Numbered from the stretch's first letter, positions 1 to 5,469 are shown. The stretch is DNA of 5,469 bases from Archangium sp. (GCA_016793525.1 JAEUJT010000383.1:1-5469); one strand, 5' to 3'. Notes: generated by a model not told the origin, from the sequence alone. Numbers and translations: made by a program.

Positions 1-1
1 G

Positions 2-100
2 TCGCTCGCCATGAGCAGCGGGGTGGGCCTGATTTTCGGTATTTACCCGGCGGCGCGGGCGGCGAAGCTCGACCCGGTCGATGCCATGCGGGCGGAATGA
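2..100 (+). CDS. C-terminal end of a MacB/FtsX-type ABC transporter permease (5' truncated)
   Basis: Only the last 32 codons and the TGA stop (98–100) are in the window. The translation contains GLIFGIYPAARAAKLDPVDA and ends MRAE. This is the typical tail of FtsX/MacB-family permeases: the last transmembrane helix, then a G-x-YPA-R-AA-x-LDP-(I/V)-(D/E)-A-(L/M)-R motif on the cytoplasmic side. In this family the permease pairs with an ATPase and a periplasmic adaptor to move lipoproteins, peptides or antibiotics across the cell envelope. The substrate cannot be told from this fragment. Any partner genes would lie upstream of the window. A hairpin follows the stop, so the transcript probably ends here. 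The family call is firm; a specific member such as MacB or LolC/E cannot be chosen. Confidence 0.88.
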   Translation, partial: SLAMSSGVGLIFGIYPAARAAKLDPVDAMRAE

Positions 101-102
101 TT

Positions 103-134
103 CCCTCCACGACGGTTGCGTCGGAGAGGGGTTT
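103..134 (+). terminator. Terminator-like hairpin after the permease gene
   Basis: CCCTC (103–107) pairs with GAGGG (126–130), and CGACG (110–114) pairs with CGTCG (119–123). The two stems are separated by a 2x2 internal loop (CA/GA) and closed by a GTTG tetraloop (115–118). A short GTTT follows. The hairpin starts 3 nt after the permease stop, where a terminator is expected. The T-tract is very short, so it is either a weak intrinsic terminator or an RNA 3'-end stabilising structure. The fold was worked out by eye with no energy calculation. Confidence 0.45.
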
Positions 135-188
135 CAAGGCAAGAACACGCCGCTGAAGGGCCGCCGTCGTCCTGCCTGTGGGAACCCC

Positions 189-239
189 ATGAAAACGATT
201 TCTACGCTCCTCGCGGTCGCGGCGCTGCTCACCGCCTGC
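189..239 (+). other. Lipoprotein signal peptide and lipobox
   Basis: The encoded start is MKTISTLLAVAALLTAC. Lys2 gives the positive n-region, residues 4–14 form the hydrophobic core, and LTAC (14–17) is a canonical lipobox. Signal peptidase II would cut before Cys17, which becomes the lipidated N-terminus. The next residues are Gly-Gln-Pro, with no Asp at +2 (the E. coli inner-membrane retention signal). An outer-membrane or cell-surface location is therefore likely, though sorting rules differ between phyla. Confidence 0.88.
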
Positions 240-905
240 GGCCAGCCGCAACCGACGTGCAGCGCGCGCAACTGTGCGACCGGGTGCTGCGATTCCACAG
301 GCGTGTGCCTCTCGGGCAGCGCGGTGGCTGCGTGCGGCAGCAACGGGCAGAGCTGCGACGTGTGCGTCGGCTCCCAGGTATGCAATCAAGGTGTCTGCCA
401 GCTCCCCAACGGAGGCGGCATGGGCGGCGGGGGGGGCGGCGGTGGGACCATCGACGCAGGGCCTCCGCAGCTGCGGTGTCAGGCTGGCTTCACCGCGTGT
501 TTCGGCTCGTGCGCCGACACCACGAATGACACCACCAACTGCGGCGGGTGCAACACCCGATGCGCGTCGAACCAGAGCTGCGTCGCCGGCGTCTGCGCGA
601 CCATCGACTGCACCATCAACGGCTGCCCCGACAACTCGTTCTGCGACACGGCGAGCAAGCAGTGCCGCGCCGGGTGCGCCACCACGAACGATTGCCCCGC
701 GCAGGCGGCGTGCTCCAACGGCCGGTGCGTGTGTGATCGCGACTTCACCCTGTGCGGAACCCGCTGCGAGCCGAACGACAGCATCTCGGCGTGCGGCGCC
801 ACCTGCGCGCGCTGCGACGGGTTGGCCAACGCGGTCGGCGTCTGCACCCGCGGCACCTGCGACTTCACCTGCAACAGCGGCACGCACCGCTGCGGCGGAG
901 AGTGA
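189..905 (+). CDS. N-terminal 238-residue part of the Cys-rich lipoprotein, ending at the in-frame TGA
   Basis: This is what conventional translation would make: a 238-residue lipoprotein with about 37 cysteines. It has the signal peptide (residues 1–16), lipid-attachment Cys17, the first Cys-rich module, the glycine linker, the NCGGC module, one full unit of the tandem array (residues 184–230) and the first eight residues of the next. A weak purine-rich GGGA (180–183) precedes ATG 189 by 5 nt. It stops inside a repeat unit just after CGGE, leaving that unit's cysteines unpaired, so it does not look like a natural protein end. It could still be exported and lipidated as a short Cys-rich surface protein. 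I recognise no enzymatic motif. Confidence 0.7.
   Translation: MKTISTLLAVAALLTACGQPQPTCSARNCATGCCDSTGVCLSGSAVAACGSNGQSCDVCVGSQVCNQGVCQLPNGGGMGGGGGGGGTIDAGPPQLRCQAGFTACFGSCADTTNDTTNCGGCNTRCASNQSCVAGVCATIDCTINGCPDNSFCDTASKQCRAGCATTNDCPAQAACSNGRCVCDRDFTLCGTRCEPNDSISACGATCARCDGLANAVGVCTRGTCDFTCNSGTHRCGGE
402..470 (+). other. Glycine-rich linker with an 8-G homopolymer
   Basis: Residues 72–94 read PNGGGM, then eight glycines, then TIDAGPP. The stretch separates two Cys-rich modules and is probably a flexible spacer lifting the outer part of the protein away from the membrane anchor. At the DNA level it holds a run of eight consecutive G (429–436) flanked by GGC and GGT triplets. A slip of one base in this run would shift the frame, so the run could be a site of length variation or of sequencing error. 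In the given sequence the frame is intact through it. Confidence 0.75.
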
Positions 906-2053
906 AAGCTCAACGTCGACCCCGAGGCCTGCGGCACCAGCTGCACGCCGTGCACCGCGCCGCCGAACGGCGTCTCCACCTGTGACGGCACCACCTGCTC
1001 GTTTTCGTGCAAGGCCGGCTTCCACAGGTGCGGCAACGCCTGCGTATCGAACACCGACGTCGCGACGTGTGGCACCACCTCGTGCGGCCCGGCGTGCCCG
1101 ACGCCGACGAACGGCGTCGCGACGTGCAACGGCACCACCTGCGGAGCCACCTGCAACACCGGCTTCCACGCCTGCGGCAGCCAGTGCCTGCCCGACAACG
1201 ACGTGAACTCGTGCGGTTCTCGCTGCACGGCGTGCCCGGCTTCTGGATCGGCGCAAGGCGTCTGCCTCCCCTCCGGAGGGACGTTCGCGTGCGGCGTGCA
1301 ATGCAGCCCGGGGTCGCACTCCTGCACGGTGGGCGGGGTCACGAGCTGCGAGTCTGATCTGAGCACCTCGACCTGCGGCCCGATCAACTGCTCCCCGTGC
1401 CCGACGCCGTCGAACGGCACCGCGACCTGCGATGGCCAGGCGTGCGGCGCGGCCTGCAACGCTGGCTTCCACGCGTGCGGTACGACCTGCGCGTCGAACA
1501 CCTCGGCTCAAGCGTGCGGCGCCAGCTGTACGCCGTGCCCGGCCGGGCCCGCCAACTCCTCGCCCGCGTGCGGCGACGGCGGGGTGTGCGGCTTCACCTG
1601 CAACTCCGGGTTTGCGCAGTGCGGCGGGGCGTGTGTCACCCAGTCGGTCACCTCATGCGGCCAGTCGTGCACGACGTGCCCGACCCCGGCGAATGGAAGC
1701 CCGCTCTGCAACGCCTCGGGCCAGTGCGATGTGAGCTGCAACGCCGGCTTCCAGAAGTGCGGCACGCAGTGCGTCGCGCTCGACGATCTCGACAACTGCG
1801 GCAGCTGCAACACCGTGTGCCCGCCGGGCCCCGGCAACGCCGTGCGCACCTGCACTGGCTCGGGCTCGGTCTACACCTGCAGCTGGAACTGCGCCGCGGG
1901 CTCGAACCGCTGCCCTCCGACTGGCTCGTCATCGGTCTGCGCGCCGCCTGACTACAACCTTGCGTGCGGTTCCACGTGCTCGCAGTGCTCGACCACCAAC
2001 GCCCATGAGCGCGGGGTGTGCAACGGCACCGCCTGCGCGCCCCCCAGCTGCAT
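738..2053 (+). repeat. Nine tandem Cys-rich units of about 45–50 residues
   Basis: The units begin at the RDFTLCG, THRCGGE, FHRCGNA, FHACGSQ, SHSCTVG, FHACGTT, FAQCGGA, FQKCGTQ and SNRCPPT stretches. The approximate consensus is G-F-H-x-C-G-x-x-C, about eight residues, C-G-x-x-C-x-x-C-P, a short N-G-containing stretch, x-C-x-G-x-x-C-x-x-x-C-N-x. Most units have about eight cysteines, so each unit is probably a small disulfide-stabilised domain. Units 5 and 9 depart from the CGxxC opening and have larger inserts. Unit 2 carries the TGA at the second cysteine of CGxxC. I do not recognise a named domain family with certainty. The units resemble Cys-rich surface-protein repeats that are frequent in myxobacterial genomes. 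At DNA level the units share only short patches, so the array is old rather than a recent duplication. Confidence 0.85.
903..905 (+). other. In-frame TGA at a conserved cysteine position
   Basis: Unit 2 of the Cys-rich array reads THRCGGE, then TGA, then KLNVDPEACG. Aligned with FHRCGNACVSNTDVATCG and FHACGTTCASNTSAQACG, the TGA sits exactly at the second cysteine of CGxxC, and the spacing to the next cysteine is unchanged. A single third-base change from TGC or TGT would produce it. I found no clear bacterial SECIS hairpin within the usual 16–37 nt. The best nearby hairpin (TGCAC 942–946 with GTGCA 950–954) has its loop about 41 nt past the TGA and is rather weak. Confidence 0.9.
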
Positions 2054-4685
2054 CACCCAGTGCAACGGGCTCTGCGTCAGCACCCAGACGAACTCGGCGC
2101 ACTGCGGCGTGTGCAACAACGCCTGCGGGGGCGGTCAGGCGTGTAGCCAAGGCGAGTGCCGCACCACCTGCGCTTCGGGCATCGGCTTTGCCAACGTCGT
2201 GCCGGTGACGACGATGAGCGTCACGAGCGCGGCATCGATCTTGGTGCTCGACGTGTCGGGTGACGGGTTGCTCGACCTGGTGTCGTTCGACTCGAGCACC
2301 TTGCGGGTGCGGCTCGGCGTGAGCGGCTCCGCGAGCGGCTTCTTCTCGGCGACGCCGAGCTCGTATTCGATGTTCATCACCCCGACGGGCTTCACCGCGG
2401 GTGACCTCACCGGCGATGGTCGACCGGAGATCGTCGCCTGGAGCAGCAGCACCCTGGCGGTGATGCGCAATGACGGCTCGGGCGGGTTCACCTCGTACAC
2501 GTCGACCCCGTCGAGCGGCGCCTTCGCCACGACGCTCATCATCACCGGGGCGGCCATCGGCGAGTTCTCCGGAGCGGCGCCGAACGACGTGGTCGTCACC
2601 TTCTCCACTGCGGCGACGGCGCAGAGCGCGGCCGTGATCGCGGGCAACGGCGCGTCCTCCGGAACGCCGATCGCGTCGACGGGCGCCCTGGCCGGGTTCG
2701 GCATTGGCAACATCGTGGGCGTTCGCTCGACGAACGTGAACGGCGACGGCGCCACAGACGTGGTGCTGCTCGCCGGAACCAACACGGTGTTGGTGTACCT
2801 GGGTACCGGTACGGCGCCCGCCTTCTCGGCCGCGCAGACGGCGTCGGCGCTGCTCGGCACCTCGGAGGCCTTCCAGAACGGAGTCTTCGAAGTCGCCGAT
2901 GTCACGGCCGACGCGATTCCCGACGTGATCGTGCCGCTGAGCGCCTCCAACGTGCGCATCTATTCGCTGAGTGCGACGCCGGCGATCAGCTCCGCGGCGC
3001 TGCTGACCACGGTCTCGCGCGCGAACTCCATCGCCGTGGCCGACATCGACGGTGATGGGCGTCGTGACGTGGTGACCGACTCGACGAACATCACCGTGTT
3101 CCGATCGCAGAGCGGCGCGGTGCCGTTCGCGGCGGGCGCGGCGCTGCCGGTCTCCCTCGGCGGCAGCTCGTCGTTGCCGTATCGGTTCGCGGTGGCCGAT
3201 CTCACCAGCGACGCGCGCCCGGAGCTGATCTTCCCGGCGGGCTCGTCGACCAGCATGGTGACGCTGCTCAACAATGGCAGCGGTGGGTTCAATGCCGTCG
3301 CCGGCGCGTCGACAGCGAACGCCTCGGCGATCGTCACCGGTGACATCAACGGCGACGGCTTCACCGACGTCGTCGCATCGCCGACAGGTTTCAGCGGCAC
3401 CTCCACCGCGGAGATCTGGCTCGCCGTCGATGGCGGCACGTTCACCGCAGGCGCCACGGTGGTCATCGCCGGAGAAGCCATCGCGCTGGCCCGCCTCGAC
3501 GCCGACAGCCGCGCTGATCTCATCACCGTCAACACGGTGGTGCTCGACGGCGGCTCGCTGCCGACGGGCTCACCAAACGCGCGCCTGAGCAACACCACGA
3601 CGACGGGCGGCACCACCACGGGCCTGCTCGAGATATTCGCCAACGGCCAGTGGGGCTCGGTGTGCGACGACAACATGGCCGGCAACGCGTTGATCGTGGC
3701 GTGCCGGAGCGTCGGGCTCGGGGCGCCGGTTCGTCTGGTGAGCGGCTTCAGCAGCACCGGGCCGATCCAGCTCGACGGCTTCTCCTGTACGGGCTCGGAG
3801 GCCGATCTGCTTCTCTGCACCAACCCAGGCATCGGGTCGCACGACTGCAGCCACAGCGAAGACGTCGGGCTCGAATGTTCGACCTCGGGCCCGGGCGGCG
3901 GTCAGGCCCCGGTGATCGAGGTGCGCTTCGGCACGACCGGAGGCACCTTCGGAGCGCCGACGCAGCTCATTCCCAGCGGGACGCCGCGCTTCATCACCAC
4001 CGCCGATCTCGACAGCGATGGCGACAACGACCTCATCGTAGTCACCAGCGCGGGCGCGGAGTGGTTCATCAACAGCGGCACCGGCACGTTCTCTCCGCGG
4101 CGCGTCATCGCCGTCGGCACCTGGAACTCGGCCGCCGTCGGCGATGTGAACAATGACGGCCGACGCGACGTGCTGCTGGCGAACACCACCTCGTCGTTCG
4201 GCGGCAGCGTGCAGGCGCACACCAACCTCGGAGCCGGCTTCGCGCCGCTCACCGCGGTCTCACTTACCTCCAGCACCTGGACCGGGTACCGAATCGCGGT
4301 GGGCGACTTCAACAATGACAGCAAGCTCGACTACGTGGTGGGCACCAACGTCTACCGGGGCGACGGCATCGGCGGGTTCACGCTCGCGGGCAGCATCAGT
4401 GCGACCGCGGCGAGCCGGGTGAGCCAGGTGTTCGCTGACTTCGATTCAGACAGCCCGATCGACCTGGTGTCGGTCGGCACGAGCCTGGCGGAGTGGGCGA
4501 CGGTGCGCGGCGACTTCTCGCTGGCGGCGGGGTTCGTGACCACGGTGCCGCTGTTTTCGACCGGGTTGTTTCCCGCGGCCATTGCTCCGGCTCGGCTCAA
4601 CGCCGACGCCAGACCCGACGTGGTGGTGCTCCAGGGCGTCGTGGGGAACCGCCAGATCATCGGGGTTCCTGGCACCTGCCGCTGA
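1203..4685 (+). CDS. C-terminal part of the interrupted lipoprotein: Cys-rich units, FG-GAP repeats and SRCR domain
   Basis: The frame reopens directly after the TGA at 903–905 and continues to 4685. The first ATG, GTG or TTG in it is GTG 1203, giving 1,160 residues, but that start is only formal. It falls in the middle of a Cys-rich unit, has no purine-rich site before it, and the product would lack a signal peptide and could not form its disulfides in the cytoplasm. Independent translation is therefore unlikely. Content: the remainder of the Cys-rich array, a final Cys-rich stretch to about 2180, then fourteen FG-GAP-like repeats with an SRCR domain at 3582–3878. The protein ends in a lone Cys-Arg. 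There is no LPXTG, autotransporter barrel or other C-terminal sorting motif that I can see. Confidence 0.6.
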   Translation: MNSCGSRCTACPASGSAQGVCLPSGGTFACGVQCSPGSHSCTVGGVTSCESDLSTSTCGPINCSPCPTPSNGTATCDGQACGAACNAGFHACGTTCASNTSAQACGASCTPCPAGPANSSPACGDGGVCGFTCNSGFAQCGGACVTQSVTSCGQSCTTCPTPANGSPLCNASGQCDVSCNAGFQKCGTQCVALDDLDNCGSCNTVCPPGPGNAVRTCTGSGSVYTCSWNCAAGSNRCPPTGSSSVCAPPDYNLACGSTCSQCSTTNAHERGVCNGTACAPPSCITQCNGLCVSTQTNSAHCGVCNNACGGGQACSQGECRTTCASGIGFANVVPVTTMSVTSAASILVLDVSGDGLLDLVSFDSSTLRVRLGVSGSASGFFSATPSSYSMFITPTGFTAGDLTGDGRPEIVAWSSSTLAVMRNDGSGGFTSYTSTPSSGAFATTLIITGAAIGEFSGAAPNDVVVTFSTAATAQSAAVIAGNGASSGTPIASTGALAGFGIGNIVGVRSTNVNGDGATDVVLLAGTNTVLVYLGTGTAPAFSAAQTASALLGTSEAFQNGVFEVADVTADAIPDVIVPLSASNVRIYSLSATPAISSAALLTTVSRANSIAVADIDGDGRRDVVTDSTNITVFRSQSGAVPFAAGAALPVSLGGSSSLPYRFAVADLTSDARPELIFPAGSSTSMVTLLNNGSGGFNAVAGASTANASAIVTGDINGDGFTDVVASPTGFSGTSTAEIWLAVDGGTFTAGATVVIAGEAIALARLDADSRADLITVNTVVLDGGSLPTGSPNARLSNTTTTGGTTTGLLEIFANGQWGSVCDDNMAGNALIVACRSVGLGAPVRLVSGFSSTGPIQLDGFSCTGSEADLLLCTNPGIGSHDCSHSEDVGLECSTSGPGGGQAPVIEVRFGTTGGTFGAPTQLIPSGTPRFITTADLDSDGDNDLIVVTSAGAEWFINSGTGTFSPRRVIAVGTWNSAAVGDVNNDGRRDVLLANTTSSFGGSVQAHTNLGAGFAPLTAVSLTSSTWTGYRIAVGDFNNDSKLDYVVGTNVYRGDGIGGFTLAGSISATAASRVSQVFADFDSDSPIDLVSVGTSLAEWATVRGDFSLAAGFVTTVPLFSTGLFPAAIAPARLNADARPDVVVLQGVVGNRQIIGVPGTCR
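2250..4619 (+). repeat. Fourteen FG-GAP/VCBS-type calcium-binding repeats (predicted beta-propellers)
   Basis: Motifs of the D-x-D-x-D-G-x-x-D type followed by a hydrophobic strand start at 2250, 2403, 2562, 2733, 2898, 3042, 3198, 3342, 3492, 4005, 4143, 4305, 4437 and 4593. Clear examples are DIDGDGRRDVV, DINGDGFTDVV, DLDSDGDNDLI and DVNNDGRRDVL. The third (EFSGAAPNDVV) is degenerate, and the ninth and fourteenth start with Arg instead of Asp. Spacing is 132–171 nt (44–57 residues), normal for FG-GAP blades, except for 513 nt between repeats 9 and 10, where the SRCR domain is inserted. In known families each loop binds calcium and about seven blades make one propeller, as in integrin alpha chains. 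Fourteen repeats would fit two seven-bladed propellers, but that split is my inference. Confidence 0.88.
3582..3878 (+). other. SRCR (scavenger receptor cysteine-rich) domain, group A pattern
   Basis: Residues about 1132–1230 match the SRCR fold along its whole length: RLSN at the start, LLEIFANGQWGSVCDDN, VACRSVGLG, GPIQLDGFSCTGSEADLLLC, then HDCSHSEDVGLEC at the end. These match the family landmarks (NGxWGTVCDD, VVCRxLG, GPIxLDxVxCxGxExxLxxC, CxHxEDxGVxC). Six cysteines are present in the group A arrangement, which predicts pairs C1–C4, C2–C6 and C3–C5 in order of appearance. The acidic residues used for calcium-dependent ligand binding in animal SRCR domains (CDD, LD and the SED near the end) are kept. 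Threonine/glycine-rich linkers flank it (NTTTTGGTTTG before, SGPGGGQAP after). SRCR domains are mostly known from animals and are uncommon in bacteria. Confidence 0.88.
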
Positions 4686-4792
4686 CGCGGGTTCAGTTGC
4701 CAGCACGGAGCAAGCGTGGTTAAGCAAGGGCCCCCCACCAGTCCTCCAGCAGAATTTCTCTCTGGGGTAAGGCGGGCACGAAAGGCAGTCCC
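4686..4792 (+). promoter_or_regulatory. Intergenic leader upstream of rpmE
   Basis: These 107 nt separate the lipoprotein stop from rpmE and should hold the rpmE promoter. TTGCCA (4697–4702) is a fair -35-like hexamer, but the sequence 17 nt on (TTAAGC) is a poor -10. An imperfect stem, CTCCAG (4744–4749) with CTGGGG (4762–4767) and a 12-nt loop, lies 25 nt before the start codon and could be a leader structure. The AAAGG at 4781–4785, 7 nt before ATG 4793, is a good ribosome binding site. I see no convincing terminator for the lipoprotein gene in this stretch. Confidence 0.3.
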
Positions 4793-5026
4793 ATGAAAGC
4801 CGATGTCCACCCGGTGTACCCGCCCTCGCGTATTCAGTGTGCGTGCGGCAGCAGCATCGAGACCCGCTCCACCCGCGGCTCGTTCCACGTCGAAGTCTGC
4901 TCGAACTGCCACCCGTTTTTCACCGGCAAGTACAAGCTGATGGACACGCAGGGGCGCGTCGATCGCTTCCGCAAGAAGTACGAGAACACCGGCAAGGGCG
5001 CGGCCAAAGCCCCGGCCGCGAAGTAG
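4793..5026 (+). CDS. rpmE: 50S ribosomal protein bL31 (type A, zinc-binding)
   Basis: The 77-residue product begins MKADVHPVYPP and carries CACG (Cys16, Cys18), VCSNCHPFFTGK (Cys36, Cys39) and GRVDRFRKKY. These are the hallmarks of bacterial ribosomal protein L31, a large-subunit protein at the bridge to the small subunit. The four cysteines (CxC and CxxC) mark the zinc-containing form rather than the cysteine-free zinc-independent paralogue. The family is usually 66–75 residues, and the slight excess is an Ala/Lys-rich tail (GKGAAKAPAAK) after the conserved core. The start ATG has AAAGG 7 nt upstream. The DUF1385 gene begins 6 nt after the stop, so the two are probably co-transcribed; rpmE–DUF1385 adjacency (often followed by prfA) is common in bacteria. 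Confidence 0.97.
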   Translation: MKADVHPVYPPSRIQCACGSSIETRSTRGSFHVEVCSNCHPFFTGKYKLMDTQGRVDRFRKKYENTGKGAAKAPAAK

Positions 5027-5032
5027 TCGCGA

Positions 5033-5469
5033 ATGAGCGGCGCCACGAAGCCCTACATCGGCGGGCAGGCGGTCATCGAAGGCGTGATGATGCGTTCGCC
5101 GCAGAGCTTCGTGGTCGCCGTGCGTACGCCTGAAGGCAAGGTCGCCATTCGCGAGCAGCAGTGGCGCACCTTGTTGCCGTCGTTGAAGTTCCTCCGTTGG
5201 CCGCTGTTCCGCGGCGCGGTGGTGCTCGCTGAATCGCTCCACAACGGGTACTCGGCGCTCAAGTTCTCCGCTGATCACGGGTTGCCTCCAGAAGAGGGCG
5301 GGTTGGCCACCAAGCCGCCGCTGGCGAGCACGTTGTCGTTTCTGATGAGCGCGGTCGCCGCAGGAGCCGAATCGCCTCCGCCGGCCGCTTCACCGAGTCC
5401 TGGGCAGCCGAAGACCGACGCCGCCGCGAACGCGATGTTGGCGATGGCCACGGTGTTCATGGTGGGCGT
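5033..5469 (+). CDS. DUF1385 family membrane protein (3' truncated by the window)
   Basis: The first 145 codons are present, with no stop before the window end. The start, MSGATKPYIGGQAVIEGVMM, has the GGQAVIEGVMMR signature of DUF1385 (PF07136). FVVAVRTPEGKVAI and PLFRGAVVLAESLHNGYSALKFSAD follow at the expected places. The family is a widespread set of multi-pass membrane proteins of unknown function, often beside rpmE and prfA. After residue 81 comes a long Pro/Ala/Ser-rich loop (about 84–128, including SPPPAASPSPGQPK), after which a hydrophobic segment (NAMLAMATVFMVG) begins at the window edge. Spacing to rpmE is only 6 nt, so translation may be coupled. A weak GAAG (5020–5023) inside the end of rpmE, 9 nt upstream, could serve as its ribosome site. 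The function is unknown; metabolite-enzyme names sometimes attached to this family should not be trusted. Confidence 0.93.
   Translation, partial: MSGATKPYIGGQAVIEGVMMRSPQSFVVAVRTPEGKVAIREQQWRTLLPSLKFLRWPLFRGAVVLAESLHNGYSALKFSADHGLPPEEGGLATKPPLASTLSFLMSAVAAGAESPPPAASPSPGQPKTDAAANAMLAMATVFMVG

Larger units (their letters stand above)
189..4685 (+). pseudogene. Giant cysteine-rich / FG-GAP / SRCR surface lipoprotein gene, interrupted by one in-frame TGA
   Basis: One reading frame runs from ATG 189 to TGA 4683–4685 (1,498 codons) and is broken only by TGA at 903–905 (codon 239). Protein order: lipoprotein signal peptide with lipobox LTAC (Cys17); cysteine module about 24–70; Gly-rich linker 73–92; a second module about 97–136 with an NCGGC motif; nine tandem Cys-rich units about 184–622; fourteen FG-GAP/VCBS-like repeats about 688–1480; and an SRCR domain about 1132–1230 inserted in repeat 9. 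FG-GAP repeats form calcium-binding beta-propellers, and SRCR domains bind ligands. The inferred role is a large extracellular adhesin or recognition protein anchored by lipid. I judge both sides of the TGA to be one gene because frame, repeat phase and cysteine pattern continue across it, and the downstream part has no signal peptide or ribosome binding site. It is labelled pseudogene because of the stop; sequencing error or recoding would make it an intact gene. ATG 189 is chosen over ATG 81, which overlaps the permease end and would bury the signal peptide. Confidence 0.7.

Noticed and set aside
81..188. Extending the lipoprotein start upstream to ATG 81
   Set aside because: It would overlap the permease end and add 36 non-hydrophobic residues before a perfect lipoprotein signal peptide that starts at ATG 189.
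906..955. A SECIS element supporting selenocysteine at TGA 903–905
   Set aside because: By eye only short stems are present. The best (942–954) is 5 bp with a 3-nt loop, too far from the TGA, and a similar sequence recurs in a unit without TGA (near 1525).
479..1501. Long open frame on the minus strand opposite the Cys-rich array (340 codons)
   Set aside because: It is a shadow of the periodic GC-rich, Cys-codon-biased plus-strand gene. Its own repeat follows the plus-strand units, and the plus frame has the clear domain content.
2135..3832. Two back-to-back minus-strand open frames (2135–2959 and 2960–3832) opposite the FG-GAP region
   Set aside because: The translations are low-complexity Ser/Pro/Ala/Val-rich with no recognisable domain. 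High GC makes antisense stops rare, and the plus strand has strong domain matches.
4697..4725. Sigma-70 promoter for rpmE (TTGCCA with a -10 at about 4720)
   Set aside because: The spacing is right, but the -10 candidate matches the consensus at only two of six positions, so it is not reported as a separate feature.
4716..4740. Terminator after the lipoprotein gene (GTGG with CCAC, or GGGCCC)
   Set aside because: The GGGCCC has no loop, the GTGG/CCAC pair is only 4 bp, and there is no T-tract.

Overview
The window is very GC-rich with GC-biased third codon positions. Its gene content (a cysteine-rich outer-surface lipoprotein with FG-GAP repeats, and an rpmE–DUF1385 pair) looks like a member of the Myxococcota or a related deltaproteobacterial lineage. 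That placement is inferred from style and content; there is no marker gene that settles it.

Layout, all on the + strand. (1) Positions 2–100 are the last 32 codons of a MacB/FtsX-type ABC transporter permease, followed by a terminator-like hairpin at 103–134. (2) Positions 189–4685 are one very long reading frame for a modular surface lipoprotein: signal peptide with lipobox, cysteine-rich modules, a glycine linker, nine tandem cysteine-rich units of about 45–50 residues, and fourteen FG-GAP/VCBS-type calcium-binding repeats. A scavenger receptor cysteine-rich (SRCR) domain is inserted inside the ninth FG-GAP repeat. The frame is broken once, by an in-frame TGA at 903–905. (3) Positions 4686–4792 are an intergenic leader. 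(4) rpmE (bL31, zinc-binding form) lies at 4793–5026, followed 6 nt later by a DUF1385 membrane protein that runs off the window end.

The main point of interest is the lipoprotein gene. The TGA falls exactly on a cysteine position of the repeat consensus, where six of the other eight units have TGC or TGT. The same frame then stays open for 1,260 codons with the cysteine pattern intact. The simplest readings are a recent TGC/TGT-to-TGA nonsense change or a sequence error. Recoding (selenocysteine or readthrough) is possible, but I see no convincing bacterial SECIS hairpin just downstream. The second point is the nested SRCR domain, a fold best known from animal receptors, placed in a loop of a predicted beta-propeller. 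Taken as a whole, the protein looks like a large calcium-stabilised, disulfide-rich adhesin or recognition protein. The ribosomal protein gene and DUF1385 gene downstream are ordinary housekeeping neighbours and probably have no functional link to it.
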